Below are positions 16,165-28,267 of a stretch of 64,000 bases of DNA, in pieces (the stretch's first letter is position 1; each line of letters opens with the position of its first letter). A model generated the notes under the pieces. That model was not told the DNA's origin, searched no databases, and worked only from the letters and a program-made list of their open reading frames with translations. This DNA comes from an uncultured Eubacteriales bacterium (GTDB taxonomy: Bacteria > Bacillota > Clostridia > Oscillospirales > Oscillospiraceae): NCBI GenBank assembly GCA_900079765.1, contig LT599017.1, positions 2,945,766-3,009,765 on the forward strand, written 5' to 3'. Position numbers and translations under genes: made by a program.

Positions 16165-17451
16165 ATGGGCAATTTCTTTGACAGCAAGTTCATGCAGGCC
16201 CTACAGCGCGGAGGGCAGAAGGTCGCCGGCAACAAGGCCATCTCCGCCCTCACCGGCGGAATGATGGGCATGATGGGCGTAACGATGGTCGGCGCGATCT
16301 TCCAGATTCTCGCCGTCGTCCCCACCATCTTCGGCTGGGCGGACCAGAGCAGCCAGTACTACCAGATCATGATCACCCCCTACAACATGACCATGGGTCT
16401 CATGGCTGTCGTCATGGCGTTCACTCTGGCCTTCAACTACGCCAAAAGCCTTGGTCTCAAGCCCGTGGTCAACGGCATCAACAGTATGCTCATGTTCCTG
16501 ATGGTGGCCGCTCCCGTGAAGACCGTCACCCTGGCCGACGGCTCCACTCTCGCCGCGCTGGATTCCTCCGCCCTGGGCGGCACCGGCCTCTTTGCCGCGA
16601 TCCTGGTGGCTATCGTCACCGTACGCATCACCTGGTTCTGCGAGAAGAAACACATTACCATCAAGATGCCCGACGTGGTGCCCCAGTTCCTGTCCGACGG
16701 ATTCTCCGCCATGCTCCCCTTGCTCTTTTCCGCCATTTTGTGGCTCGCCATCAGTACCATTGTGAGCTCCGTCATCGGCCTCACTCTGCCCATGGCTATC
16801 ATGGCGATCCTCTCCATCCCCCTGGCTTACCTTAACTCGGTGCCCGGCATGCTGATCCTCGTTGCCCTCTCCTGCACCCTTTGGATCTTCGGCATCCACG
16901 GCTCCATGGTGGTCGCCATGGCCATTATGCCCGTTATGATGCAGAATGTCATGGCCAACGGCGCCGCCGTGGCGGCCGGGCAGGCACCCGTGTTTTACGC
17001 CACGATGCTCTTTGGTGCCATGGCCTGCGCCGGCGGCACCGGCAACACACTCCCGCTAGTGCTCATGGGCCTGCGCAGCAAATCCGAGCAGCTCCGTGCC
17101 GTCAGCAAGGTAGCCCTCGTCCCCGGCATTTTCAACATCAACGAGCCCCTCACCTTCGGTTTCCCCATCATGTATAACCCCATCCTCGCCATCCCCTACA
17201 TCTTTGGTACCGTTCTCACCGGTTTCGTGGTGTGGGCGGGCTACGCCGTGGGTTTCTTCCAGCCGGGCTATATCATGATGATGTCTGTCATGCCTCTGGG
17301 TGTCAGCGAGTTTTTAAGCTCTCTCGCCTGGCAGAACATCTTTATCCCCGTGGTGGGCATCGTCGTCAACGGTCTTTGCTATTTTCCCTTCTTCAAGGCC
17401 TATGAGAAACAGCTCCTTGAGAAAGAGACCGCCGCTGCCGCCGTTCAGTAA
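16165..17451 (+). CDS. PTS cellobiose-type IIC permease
   Basis: A 428-residue membrane permease with about ten hydrophobic helices. It carries the IIC(Lac/Cel) signatures: an amphipathic N-terminus, the GIHGSMVVAMAIMPVM segment near 255 and the NINEPLTFGFPIMYNPILAIPYI loop near 325, where the sugar-binding asparagine and glutamate lie. It imports the beta-glucoside with phosphorylation by IIB. Together with the GH1 enzyme the likely substrate is cellobiose or a related beta-diglucoside. Confidence 0.92.
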   Translation: MGNFFDSKFMQALQRGGQKVAGNKAISALTGGMMGMMGVTMVGAIFQILAVVPTIFGWADQSSQYYQIMITPYNMTMGLMAVVMAFTLAFNYAKSLGLKPVVNGINSMLMFLMVAAPVKTVTLADGSTLAALDSSALGGTGLFAAILVAIVTVRITWFCEKKHITIKMPDVVPQFLSDGFSAMLPLLFSAILWLAISTIVSSVIGLTLPMAIMAILSIPLAYLNSVPGMLILVALSCTLWIFGIHGSMVVAMAIMPVMMQNVMANGAAVAAGQAPVFYATMLFGAMACAGGTGNTLPLVLMGLRSKSEQLRAVSKVALVPGIFNINEPLTFGFPIMYNPILAIPYIFGTVLTGFVVWAGYAVGFFQPGYIMMMSVMPLGVSEFLSSLAWQNIFIPVVGIVVNGLCYFPFFKAYEKQLLEKETAAAAVQ

Positions 17452-17472
17452 ATTAGAACAGGAGGTGTCCTC

Positions 17473-20637
<3,165 letters not shown>

Positions 20638-20683
20638 GGCCGGGGCTTATCCCCTCCGGCACCCACCCCCCCTCATACACATC

Positions 20684-20700
20684 AAAAAGGCTGACGATTT
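20684..20700. other. attL: left half of the interrupted terminator, ending in core TTT
   Basis: AAAAAGGCTGACGATTT is the left half of the terminator that follows the HAD gene. The element begins after TTT (20698-20700). Joined to 37384 onward it rebuilds a complete hairpin with a T6 tail. Confidence 0.85.
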
Positions 20701-20707
20701 AGCCGTA

Positions 20708-20720
20708 GTCCCATAGGGAC
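20708..20720. repeat. Left attP arm
   Basis: GTCCCATAGGGAC, exact reverse complement of the right arm at 37362-37374. It also lies in the loop of a larger inverted repeat, AGCCGTAGT/ACTACGGCT (20701-20738). Confidence 0.8.
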
Positions 20721-20753
20721 ATTTCCTAAACTACGGCTAAGCAGTGCAGTATT

Positions 20754-20786
20754 GGGCAGACAGTGAGTTTTCGCTGTCTGCCCTTT
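20754..20786. terminator. Hairpin downstream of the recombinase gene
   Basis: A 10-bp stem, GGGCAGACAG and CTGTCTGCCC, with a ten-base loop, followed by TTT on the plus strand. The T run is short, so this is a weak terminator that may block readthrough into the recombinase gene. Confidence 0.45.
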
Positions 20787-20793
20787 GCTGTTT

Positions 20794-22449
20794 CTAAGCG
20801 ACTTCTTGTTGCTCTCTTGTGGCAGATTGCTCAATGACATCGTCGAGCAGTCCGATGTAGCGATAATGGATTTGTATTTCTTGCAGTGCTGTTCGTGAGT
20901 ATTTCTCAGTGCGTTCACCCACAACAATCTTGTCAATAAATCTGTGGAGGATGGTTGCCGTTAGCACATTAATTTCGGTAATCTCCTTGGCTTCCTCGAT
21001 GAAGGAACTGACATTAGCAACCGAATCCTTCAGCTTTTCCAGTCTGCTTTCCTTTACGGGAATGGTGGACTGGATTTCTTTTTGTTCTGCAAGGTAGTCA
21101 TCACTTAATTTTCGGAACACCTCATTGGGAATTTTGCCGAGGACATTATCCTCATATAGCCTTTTAAACAGCTTGGTCAATTCCTCGTCACGGTGCTTTA
21201 AAGTAGCAATTTCTTTGGTCAGCAAGGTGATTTCCTTCCCCGTTTCCTTGCTGTTTTTCTTTGCCACAACCTCTGCGAACATCAATTCTTGCTGTCTTGC
21301 ATAATGGGTTACTCGCCTTAAATCATCAAAAACAATTTTTGCAAGCTGATCCTCTTTGATAAAATGTGCGGTGCAGACCTCTTTGCCTTTTTTCTTGTAG
21401 GTGCCACACATAAAGTTATACTGAGTTTCTTTCATAGTTTTGGCACGATGCAATACCATTTTTGCTCCGCAGTCCTTACAGTAAACCATACCGGAGAACA
21501 TATCCTGCTCATCCATATTGGTTCGTCTGCGTTTATTCTGACGAATATCTTGGACGATATCCCATACCTTTTGAGAGATAATAGCAGGGTGGGTATTCTC
21601 AAATCTCAACTGTTCTTCCTTTGGCACATCAATTTTCTTTTTGTTTTTAAAGGATTTTGTGGTTGTTTTGAGGTTTATGGTGTGACCCAAATAGACCTCA
21701 TTTTCAAGAATGTGCCGAATTGTTGTCTGTTCCCATCTGTAGGGATTACTCATATCAGTGGTTGAGGTATACGGCATCCCTTTTGAACACCAATAGTAAT
21801 TTGGCATAAAAATCTTTTCTTCTATTAGCCTTTTTGCAATTTGACTGGGACCATTACCCTCAACACAGAGCTTGAAGATGTACTTGACTACTTCGGCAGA
21901 TTCGGGATCAACAACGATTTTACGCTTTGGATCAGCAGGATCTTTCATATAACCGTATGGTGTCCTTGTGCCAACCCTTGCACCGGTTTCAGCTTTTGCC
22001 CTGTTGGCTGCACGAATTTTACGGCTACAATCTTTGGCGTAAAGTTCGTTAATTATATTTTTGAACGGGGCAAAATCATCAACTCCATAGCGACTATCAA
22101 TGTTGTCACCGATTGCAATAAACCTCACATCATAGTTTGGAAATATGATTTCGGTGTATCTGCCTACCTCTAAATACTCTCTGCCAAATCGGCTCATATC
22201 CTTGACGATGATGGTTTCAACCTCATCATTTTCTACAAGCTCCATCAGCTCTTTGAAGGCTGGGCGATTGAAATTGGTTCCCGAATATCCGTCATCAAAT
22301 AGGAATTTTAGATTTTCAAAGCCATTGTCCTTTGCGTATTTTTCTAAAATCAACCTCTGATTGCTGATACTGTTGGATTCTCCTTGGCTGCCATCGTCTT
22401 GACTTAGTCTTGCGTATAAAATTGTATATTTTTCAGTTGTCTGTGTCAT
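20794..22449 (-). CDS. Large serine recombinase (TnpX-like integrase)
   Basis: A 551-residue recombinase. The N-terminal resolvase domain (about 8-150) has the catalytic Ser16 in YARLSQDD, FDDGYSGTNFNRPAF and DMSRFGREY. A recombinase domain (about 170-280, RVGTRTPYGYMKDP) and a zinc ribbon (CKDCGAKM...CGTYKKKG...C, about 335-375) follow, then a long coiled coil (about 385-480). It should catalyse integration and excision between attB and attP without host factors. The start at 22449 has AAAGGAG five bases upstream. The gene lies at the element's left end, next to attL. Confidence 0.93.
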   Translation of the reverse strand: MTQTTEKYTILYARLSQDDGSQGESNSISNQRLILEKYAKDNGFENLKFLFDDGYSGTNFNRPAFKELMELVENDEVETIIVKDMSRFGREYLEVGRYTEIIFPNYDVRFIAIGDNIDSRYGVDDFAPFKNIINELYAKDCSRKIRAANRAKAETGARVGTRTPYGYMKDPADPKRKIVVDPESAEVVKYIFKLCVEGNGPSQIAKRLIEEKIFMPNYYWCSKGMPYTSTTDMSNPYRWEQTTIRHILENEVYLGHTINLKTTTKSFKNKKKIDVPKEEQLRFENTHPAIISQKVWDIVQDIRQNKRRRTNMDEQDMFSGMVYCKDCGAKMVLHRAKTMKETQYNFMCGTYKKKGKEVCTAHFIKEDQLAKIVFDDLRRVTHYARQQELMFAEVVAKKNSKETGKEITLLTKEIATLKHRDEELTKLFKRLYEDNVLGKIPNEVFRKLSDDYLAEQKEIQSTIPVKESRLEKLKDSVANVSSFIEEAKEITEINVLTATILHRFIDKIVVGERTEKYSRTALQEIQIHYRYIGLLDDVIEQSATREQQEVA

Positions 22450-22526
22450 ATTAGCTCCTTTCCGACAAACTGAATACGGTAACACAAACATACCCTATTC
22501 AGTGCCACAAGTCTATCTAAATATCA

Positions 22527-22784
22527 TTATTTTTTCATATCTTTTTCGCTGTCTACCAAGGCAAGCAGCTCCTTTGTTGGTGTGGATTTTGGTATCATAG
22601 GGAAGATGGATTTCACATAAAAGTTCTTGCCATCGACCACCATTTTTCGCTCGGTAAAACATTCTGTATCACTCATAGTAACAGCTGTATCACGATAAAC
22701 TGTTCGAACATTTTCGCCATTACTCAGTACCAACGGCATTGTTTCTTCGTAAAATCCTGTGTTCATATTTTCACTTTTCTTCAT
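22527..22784 (-). CDS. TnpW-family transposon protein
   Basis: An 85-residue protein of the TnpW type that accompanies TnpX-like recombinases. It has a short charged N-terminus, then IVYRDTAVTMSDTECFTERKMVVDGKNFYVKSIFPMIPKSTPTKELLALVDSEK, where the KSIFP...TPTxKL part is the conserved block. The function is unknown. GGAG lies seven bases before the ATG. It sits between the relaxase gene and the recombinase gene, with 13 bases to the former. Confidence 0.75.
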   Translation of the reverse strand: MKKSENMNTGFYEETMPLVLSNGENVRTVYRDTAVTMSDTECFTERKMVVDGKNFYVKSIFPMIPKSTPTKELLALVDSEKDMKK

Positions 22785-22797
22785 ATATTCAATCTCC

Positions 22798-23964
22798 TTA
22801 CATCATGGTCATTGTAAAGCCTTGTTCCTCAACCTGTTCTTCCTCATAGTCGATATAGTTTTCAGGCTCCTGTTTTAACTTTTCTATATAATCGATTACA
22901 TCTTGGTCATCCAGTTCTTCTTGTGAGTGGCTGTTGGACATTGCCTCAAGCAAAATGTAAACCCCTGCAAACGAAAGTGCTGTAATGGCAGCGAGGCGGG
23001 TAATGGTTTCAAGCTCATCATCTTCACTGACACCTTTTTCGAGAAATCTTAGGTTATGCAAAAGCTCATTGGTTAGCTTTTTGCTGGTATTTCTCGGCTT
23101 GTAAATCTCCTGTTGTGCCTGTCGGTGGTGTTGATTCTCAAATTGCTTACGTTCATACTCCCAACCACTTTCCTTATCTATTTCTTTTTTCTTCTGTCTG
23201 TAATCAAACTCAAGCTCCATATTGACCTTAGAAAATTTGTTACCAAAGAGCCTATCGTCACGACAAGATTTGCCATTTGGACAAGTGTAGGTAATTGTTT
23301 TTCGTGTATCTGTCCACTTTACGAAGTAGCCTTGTCGTTCCATATTAAAAATAAAAGCTTCCTTATCAGAGCTTCGTGTCATGGCAAACTCAATGGCTTG
23401 TTGAAGCCGGTCTTTCCAGCTATCACCTCGCTGCTGAGCCTTACGCTGAGCACGGCTTGGGGTTTTACTTCTGCCAAAGGTGTAGGTTGGCAGGACTTCC
23501 AAGCTATGTGCCATGCAAATTTCATCGGAGGATAATCTCAATTCACGCAAGGTATGCGGTGTCTGATGTAGCTTTTTGCCATGCTCAAAGCTAACAGAAT
23601 TAATAATAAAGTGGGAGTGAATGTGCGGTGCATCGGTATGCGTGGCTACTAAAACTTCATAGCCGGGATAGTTTTTCTTTGCAAATTCCAATGCAATTTC
23701 GTGAGCTTTCTGTGGTGAAATATCTAAGCCCACCTTAAAACTCTGTGTGTAATGATAAAACTGCACTTGATCATTCTTTTTGTATCTCGCCTTGGTTGCG
23801 GTAAATTCTGAAAATGCAGTTTCAGCACAGCAGTTAATTCCTGTGATTAGCTGATAATTTTGGTTATTAAAAAGAGTTTTTTCTTTCAGCGATACATACA
23901 TCATCACGCCACGCATGGTAAATGCGGACTGTTTTTTGTATGGGATATAGTTTACAGTTGCCAT
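22798..23964 (-). CDS. Relaxase (MobA/VirD2 family)
   Basis: A 388-residue relaxase. The metal-binding motif HxDxPHxHxH is intact (His109, His114, His116, His118 in THTDAPHIHSHF), and the N-terminal region carries tyrosines (Tyr6, Tyr9) that could form the DNA link. It would nick at oriT and lead the strand during mobilisation. The C-terminal half is basic and probably binds DNA or the coupling protein. GGGAGG precedes the ATG. The MobC gene ends two bases before its start codon, so both are co-expressed. Confidence 0.92.
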   Translation of the reverse strand: MATVNYIPYKKQSAFTMRGVMMYVSLKEKTLFNNQNYQLITGINCCAETAFSEFTATKARYKKNDQVQFYHYTQSFKVGLDISPQKAHEIALEFAKKNYPGYEVLVATHTDAPHIHSHFIINSVSFEHGKKLHQTPHTLRELRLSSDEICMAHSLEVLPTYTFGRSKTPSRAQRKAQQRGDSWKDRLQQAIEFAMTRSSDKEAFIFNMERQGYFVKWTDTRKTITYTCPNGKSCRDDRLFGNKFSKVNMELEFDYRQKKKEIDKESGWEYERKQFENQHHRQAQQEIYKPRNTSKKLTNELLHNLRFLEKGVSEDDELETITRLAAITALSFAGVYILLEAMSNSHSQEELDDQDVIDYIEKLKQEPENYIDYEEEQVEEQGFTMTMM

Positions 23965-23966
23965 TG

Positions 23967-24431
23967 TTACCTCCCATCGGTGTTGCTGGAATTGGCATAG
24001 TTTTTGAACAAATTGTGCAGTCGATTGCCAAATGGGAACGACTTTCTTTCGGAAATTATTTCTTGATTTCCTATAATTTCAGGTTCTGAAACTGGAATAA
24101 TATCTTCTTCAGCAACAGCTACAACTACTGGTTCTTGTCTACAAAGACTTGCCAGCAAATCATAAATTTCGCCTAACTTCTCCTTGGTTTCAAGTAGATT
24201 TATTGCTTCAAAATGTCCCATGTTGACACGGGTGGTTAGCTGATTTAGGTTGTTGCCAATAGCTTTAAGCTGTTTAGAAAATTCATCTAATCCATCTATC
24301 ACAGTGATTTCTTTTCTGAAAATGCAATGCCTGATATAATCCGACTTGCTCATCTTGGCTCGCTTAGCCATGCGTTTTAGTTCTTGTCGTTCCTTTTCAC
24401 TGGCTCGAAAGGTTTCAAATTTATCTTTCAT
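23967..24431 (-). CDS. MobC-like relaxosome accessory protein
   Basis: A 154-residue protein. The N-terminus (RASEKERQELKRMAKRAKMSKSDYIRHCIF) is a ribbon-helix-helix-type DNA-binding region, followed by the MobC pattern GLDEFSKQLKAIGNNLNQLTTRVNMG near 47-75. The C-terminal third is low-complexity and acidic. It would help the relaxase bind oriT. The ATG at 24431 is chosen because AGGAG lies 12 bases upstream; an in-frame TTG at 24443 abuts that site. Confidence 0.85.
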   Translation of the reverse strand: MKDKFETFRASEKERQELKRMAKRAKMSKSDYIRHCIFRKEITVIDGLDEFSKQLKAIGNNLNQLTTRVNMGHFEAINLLETKEKLGEIYDLLASLCRQEPVVVAVAEEDIIPVSEPEIIGNQEIISERKSFPFGNRLHNLFKNYANSSNTDGR

Positions 24432-24767
24432 GCTATTTATCAACTCCTAACTTTTGGCGGTTCTCAACTCTCGTAAAGTGGGTACGGGCTTCTGCCCGAA
24501 AAATGGCGAGTTGCGGGCGTATACACGCCTGCTCTGCTCGCCCCACCTAAGGTGGGGAAAAGCGTAGCCACCACTATACGAATCCACCTTGTAATAACAG
24601 AAAAGGGCAATATTTCTGCTGTCTGTGCCTTGCTCAAATTGCTTGCTATCTGCTATGCTTTTGACTCCTTAGTTTCAATAGGCGCAACTACCCTGTGGGA
24701 TAGTTTGAGCTTGTCCGACCTTGGCTCTCCCTTAGGCAAACAGCTCTCAAAACCAATTCTGGCATTA
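24432..24767. other. Gene-free region upstream of mobC; candidate oriT
   Basis: No supported gene. It is rich in inverted repeats: a perfect CCCCACC-TAA-GGTGGGG dyad at 24541-24557, CGGGC/GCCCG near 24485-24498 and GCGGGCG/CGCCTGC near 24513-24532. Position next to mobC and the relaxase gene, plus these repeats, makes it the best place for an oriT. No nic sequence can be assigned. Confidence 0.45.
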
Positions 24768-25868
24768 CTACTCTACTGCTTGCCCAATCTCTCTACACAG
24801 GGGCAAACTGTGGGCAACGGTTGCGATATTACTCTCCACTGACAGTGCTGACGGCAAAGACGGCAATTCTATGGGGGAGTTTGAAACCGTCATATCGTCA
24901 TTGCCGTCATAGCAGAGAGAAAATTCTCTGCGTTCAAAGGTTCTGTTTTCAGAATAGTGAATACCGTTTTTACTGAGCTGTTCCATGTGTTTGATGATTT
25001 TCTTCTTTAGCACAGCTGGTTGCAGTTCTAATTTCAGAATCTCAACCAGTTCTGTTGCTGTTCCAGTGAATGTAGCAACTGATTTGATATAATCACAGAG
25101 AAGTAAAATTTCATCTGGGATAACAAGTTTTTGAATTTCAATGGGTTCTCGTAGCTCCCAAACAAAACTGTCCTTGTTAAATTCCAAAAACAATTCTCTG
25201 CTTTCGATATCTCTGCCGGTACAAACAAGAGTAGCAGTTCTTTCAGTGCGTTTATCCTTTTGCAAAACAAAATTGGTATCAGCACCACCTGCAATACCAC
25301 TGGTGCCTGAAATCATGTTAAGAGGATCAGCATCGGTTGTTTTTCGTAGATGGTGAACAAGAATAATTGCAATCTTATATTTGTCTGCAATTTGTTTCAG
25401 TGCATTGATGTCATCGTAATCAGCGGCATAGGGATTGACATTTGCGGAGACGGTTTTGCGAACCTTTTGCAGGGTGTCAATGACAATCAGTCCCGTGTCG
25501 GGATGTTCTTTGATGAAATTTTCAATCTGACTTTCCAAGCCGTTGCCGATTGCATTACTCATGATTGCAAAGTGTAATGTGGATGGTGCTTCGTGTGTAA
25601 TCTCAAACAGTCTGCTTTGGATACGAGCGAAGCTGTCCTCAAGACAGAGATACAGCACCTCGCTTTTTGTTGTTTCAAACTCCCACACTTTTTCGCCCTT
25701 TGCCACTTGCAAGCAAATCCAAAGTGACAACCAGCTCTTACCGATTTTCGGTGAGCCTGCTAAGATGTGAAGCCCCTGTGGTATGAAACTGTCTACAATA
25801 AATTTCAGAGACTCCATTGGTGTGGTCATTAAAGTTTGTGCGTCCATGGTTTGTAATTTTTCTTTCAT
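24768..25868 (-). CDS. RepA-like AAA ATPase / replicative helicase
   Basis: A 366-residue RecA-fold ATPase of the RepA/AAA_25 group. Walker A is AGSPKIGKSWLS near 40, Walker B is GLIVIDTLQKVR near 130, and the ILVHHLRK sensor region follows near 180, then ISGTSGIAGGAD. Members act as hexameric helicases in plasmid or element replication, so the excised circle may replicate. The start at 25868 has AAAGGAG eight bases upstream; an upstream frame (to 25961) is not needed. No primase or separate initiator is next to it. Confidence 0.85.
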   Translation of the reverse strand: MKEKLQTMDAQTLMTTPMESLKFIVDSFIPQGLHILAGSPKIGKSWLSLWICLQVAKGEKVWEFETTKSEVLYLCLEDSFARIQSRLFEITHEAPSTLHFAIMSNAIGNGLESQIENFIKEHPDTGLIVIDTLQKVRKTVSANVNPYAADYDDINALKQIADKYKIAIILVHHLRKTTDADPLNMISGTSGIAGGADTNFVLQKDKRTERTATLVCTGRDIESRELFLEFNKDSFVWELREPIEIQKLVIPDEILLLCDYIKSVATFTGTATELVEILKLELQPAVLKKKIIKHMEQLSKNGIHYSENRTFERREFSLCYDGNDDMTVSNSPIELPSLPSALSVESNIATVAHSLPLCREIGQAVE

Positions 25869-26124
25869 TTCTAATTCTCCTTTGTTTTTAAGATTTTTTC
25901 CTGTCGTTCTACCTAAAGACCGTTCCTGACCGAGGTTCTCTCCATCGTTTACGTCGCTCACTCTTTTGAGGTCTTGGCAACCGTATCATCTTTAGCCGAT
26001 CATTCAATTTTCAAAGTTTCTCCCTTTCCGTACTTCCATCCTAACAATTTTTGTGATATGCTTATATCGCGAATTAAAAGAATTGAAATTAGTTGAAATC
26101 CATTCTTTGCAAGGTGGTGAATTT

Positions 26125-27210
26125 ATGGAAGCAACTTATCCATTGGCAAGAGTTTTTACAGACAAAACCAATAACCTAAATGTGTTCTTTGACGAAAGTC
26201 CCACAGCCAATCAGTTTGTACAACTCAAGGACATCGGCAAGTGTATTGTGGAGTTTTGCGAGCTTGATTTTTCGGAGTGTTTAGATGAAATAAAAAAACT
26301 CAATACCGAAATGGTATCGAGTAATTTTGAAGAGATTAAAAATAGGTTTTGGTACATCGTTGATTTATTGAAGGACAAGCACCCCTATGTGCAGTTTTTT
26401 CTTAACAGCCAAATGGTTCTGACCTTTTATGGATCGGATAAAAGCAAAGAGGAACAAGTGGATTTTATTATCCATATGTTTCATTACTATGTGGATTTGC
26501 AAAACACCTATCTCATCGCATTGGAGGTTTGCTTGTCAGATGAAATGCTGCAAGAATACACCTTGCCGGAGCGATTTTTGCTTTTCGGAAACAACTTTCC
26601 TACCTTTAATCGTTATATGCTTAGAACACGATATGGCATAGCACCCATAAGTTATGGCGAGTTTGATAAAAGCAGAGTTATCCGCTATGCTAATCCTGAC
26701 GAGGTTGATATGAAAAAGGTGCTGGCTGATACCCACAGAGATAGCCAAACGCCAATTAATATGACAATTTATTTTGTCATTCAAACATTGGAGGAAATGC
26801 TGTACTTAGAGTTTATGGAAATGCTTAAGCGTGGCATTCGTATCAAGCGATGTGCTTTATGTGACAAGTATTTTGTTCTTGCCGATAAACGCAAACGGGA
26901 ATACTGCGACAGGGTTTATAAGGGCAATCGTACTTGCAAGCAGATTGGTGCAAAACTGAAATTCAACAAATCCGTTGAGGGAGATGAATTTTTGCAGGAG
27001 TTCCAGACTATCTATAACCGTATGTATTCTCGCTATTACAGAATTGATGCTTGGGATAGCGATAGGCTGACAAACAAGCTTTCGGAAGAAGAATTTAAGC
27101 AATGGTCATATTTAGCATCTCAGCTACGGCTTGCATACAAGGAGGGTAATATCACAGGGAAAGAGATGATAGAACAGCTTTCTAAAAGTACAGAGTATGA
27201 AAAAGAATAG
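26125..27210 (+). CDS. DUF6076-like element protein with a cysteine cluster
   Basis: A 361-residue protein, the only plus-strand gene in the element. The first 250 residues are mainly helical with no motif I know. Residues 263-300 hold CALCDKYFVLADKRKREYCDRVYKGNRTCKQIG, a CxxC...C...C cluster like a small zinc ribbon, comparable to the CGNR type. Such proteins (DUF6076) recur in Clostridia mobile elements; the function is unknown. The ATG at 26125 has AGGTGG seven bases upstream. It is divergent from the RepA-like gene. Confidence 0.7.
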   Translation: MEATYPLARVFTDKTNNLNVFFDESPTANQFVQLKDIGKCIVEFCELDFSECLDEIKKLNTEMVSSNFEEIKNRFWYIVDLLKDKHPYVQFFLNSQMVLTFYGSDKSKEEQVDFIIHMFHYYVDLQNTYLIALEVCLSDEMLQEYTLPERFLLFGNNFPTFNRYMLRTRYGIAPISYGEFDKSRVIRYANPDEVDMKKVLADTHRDSQTPINMTIYFVIQTLEEMLYLEFMEMLKRGIRIKRCALCDKYFVLADKRKREYCDRVYKGNRTCKQIGAKLKFNKSVEGDEFLQEFQTIYNRMYSRYYRIDAWDSDRLTNKLSEEEFKQWSYLASQLRLAYKEGNITGKEMIEQLSKSTEYEKE

Positions 27211-27291
27211 CTCAAGTACCATTTTGGTAGCTGAGCAAAGTGAGATGGCTCCTCGAAATGGGGCGCCATCTCTGCATATTTACATAGTCGT

Positions 27292-27894
27292 TTAATCCAT
27301 AATACCAACCATCTTGTTGATGTCACCAGAGTCTGCCCCTTGGGTATCGCTGTGACCTACTGTACCACCACCCATGCTACCGATTTTGTTGCCGTTCTCG
27401 TACATATCTGCTGCGAAGGTACATTTATTCTCACCCATATCATCCACCCAGCCGAAGCCTAAGAAGTAGCTTTGCTTTTTGCCGTCTATGATTCTGGTAT
27501 CGCCCATTTTAGGTTCTGCTGATATTGGAGCTGGTGGAGTGGTTGGCTTTGTAGCCGTTTGTGTGGTTGGTGTCGGGGTGTTGGGCACTTCTTCTTTTTC
27601 TGATGGCTGAGGTGGGCTGTTATCCGACGGGATAACAATTTGTTCTGCTATCAAACTGTCAGTAGGCTGACTTAGAGTGCCATTTTGACCGTTTTGGCTT
27701 GGCAGCGTCTTTGATATTTGATGCTCAACCGATGGGGGTGGGGTGTTACCCCTACTGTCATCGACAAGCACCGACACGGGGCGATCCTCGGGCTGTTGTG
27801 GCTGTTTTTGTGGCATGGTTTGGGGAGTGATTATCGTCAGAGAAAGAGCCATGAGTGTGGTTGCTGCAAGTTTAATTTTAGTTTTTTTCTTCAT
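27292..27894 (-). CDS. Secreted or membrane-anchored proline-rich protein (DUF6550-like)
   Basis: A 200-residue protein. An N-terminal hydrophobic segment (about 6-25, IKLAATTLMALSLTIITP) is followed by a long Pro/Thr/Gln-rich linker (about 28-135) and a small C-terminal domain ending DTQGADSGDINKMVGIMD. That last part, with KMGDTRIIDGKKQSYFLGFGWV, recurs in element-encoded proteins of Clostridia. The function is unknown. GGAGG lies nine bases before the ATG at 27894. The start overlaps the end of the preceding gene by 17 bases. Confidence 0.65.
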   Translation of the reverse strand: MKKKTKIKLAATTLMALSLTIITPQTMPQKQPQQPEDRPVSVLVDDSRGNTPPPSVEHQISKTLPSQNGQNGTLSQPTDSLIAEQIVIPSDNSPPQPSEKEEVPNTPTPTTQTATKPTTPPAPISAEPKMGDTRIIDGKKQSYFLGFGWVDDMGENKCTFAADMYENGNKIGSMGGGTVGHSDTQGADSGDINKMVGIMD

Positions 27895-28204
27895 TTTTCT
27901 GCACCTCCATTGGCATAAAAGAATACCCACAGTTTTGAGAGTCAATCTCAGAACTGTGGGTATCATAGGTTTGTAATTCAGTTGTCAGCTCAAAGCCTAA
28001 CTTAAAGCCTTGGATAAAACTCGACTTGGTTTGATAGTTACAAATCATTTCTAATGCATCAATGATTCGCAGAACACTTTTTCTGTCTTCCTTTGATAGA
28101 TGGTCAATCAGTATTTTGTGATTGTCCTCTATGGAAGATTTAAGTTCGGCTAATTCTAACGGTGTGAAGAACTCGTGGTATAGGTCATCTAATCGTATTG
28201 GCAT
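27878..28204 (-). CDS. DUF6809-like small protein
   Basis: A 108-residue, mostly helical protein starting MPIRLDDLYHEFFTPLELAELKSSIEDNHKILIDHLSKEDRK. It has no catalytic motif. The pattern is that of DUF6809, found in mobile elements of gut Clostridia. The start at 28204 has AAAGGAGG eight bases upstream. It overlaps the proline-rich protein gene at its 3' end, so the two are probably a unit. It begins 63 bases after the HNH gene, so it could share the defence operon transcript. Confidence 0.65.
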   Translation of the reverse strand: MPIRLDDLYHEFFTPLELAELKSSIEDNHKILIDHLSKEDRKSVLRIIDALEMICNYQTKSSFIQGFKLGFELTTELQTYDTHSSEIDSQNCGYSFMPMEVQKNEEKN

Positions 28205-28267
28205 ATTCTCGCCCTCCTTTGTAAGCACAAAGGATACCACAAGAAGATGGGAATAGCTACTACAAAT

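Noticed and set aside
24552-24842. A 96-codon open frame on the plus strand in the mobC-repA gap
   Set aside because: It has no ribosome site, begins in the inverted-repeat region and runs into the repA gene on the opposite strand.
27242-27272. Hairpin GAGATGGC/GCCATCTC between converging element genes as a terminator
   Set aside because: There is no T run on either side, so it is not claimed.
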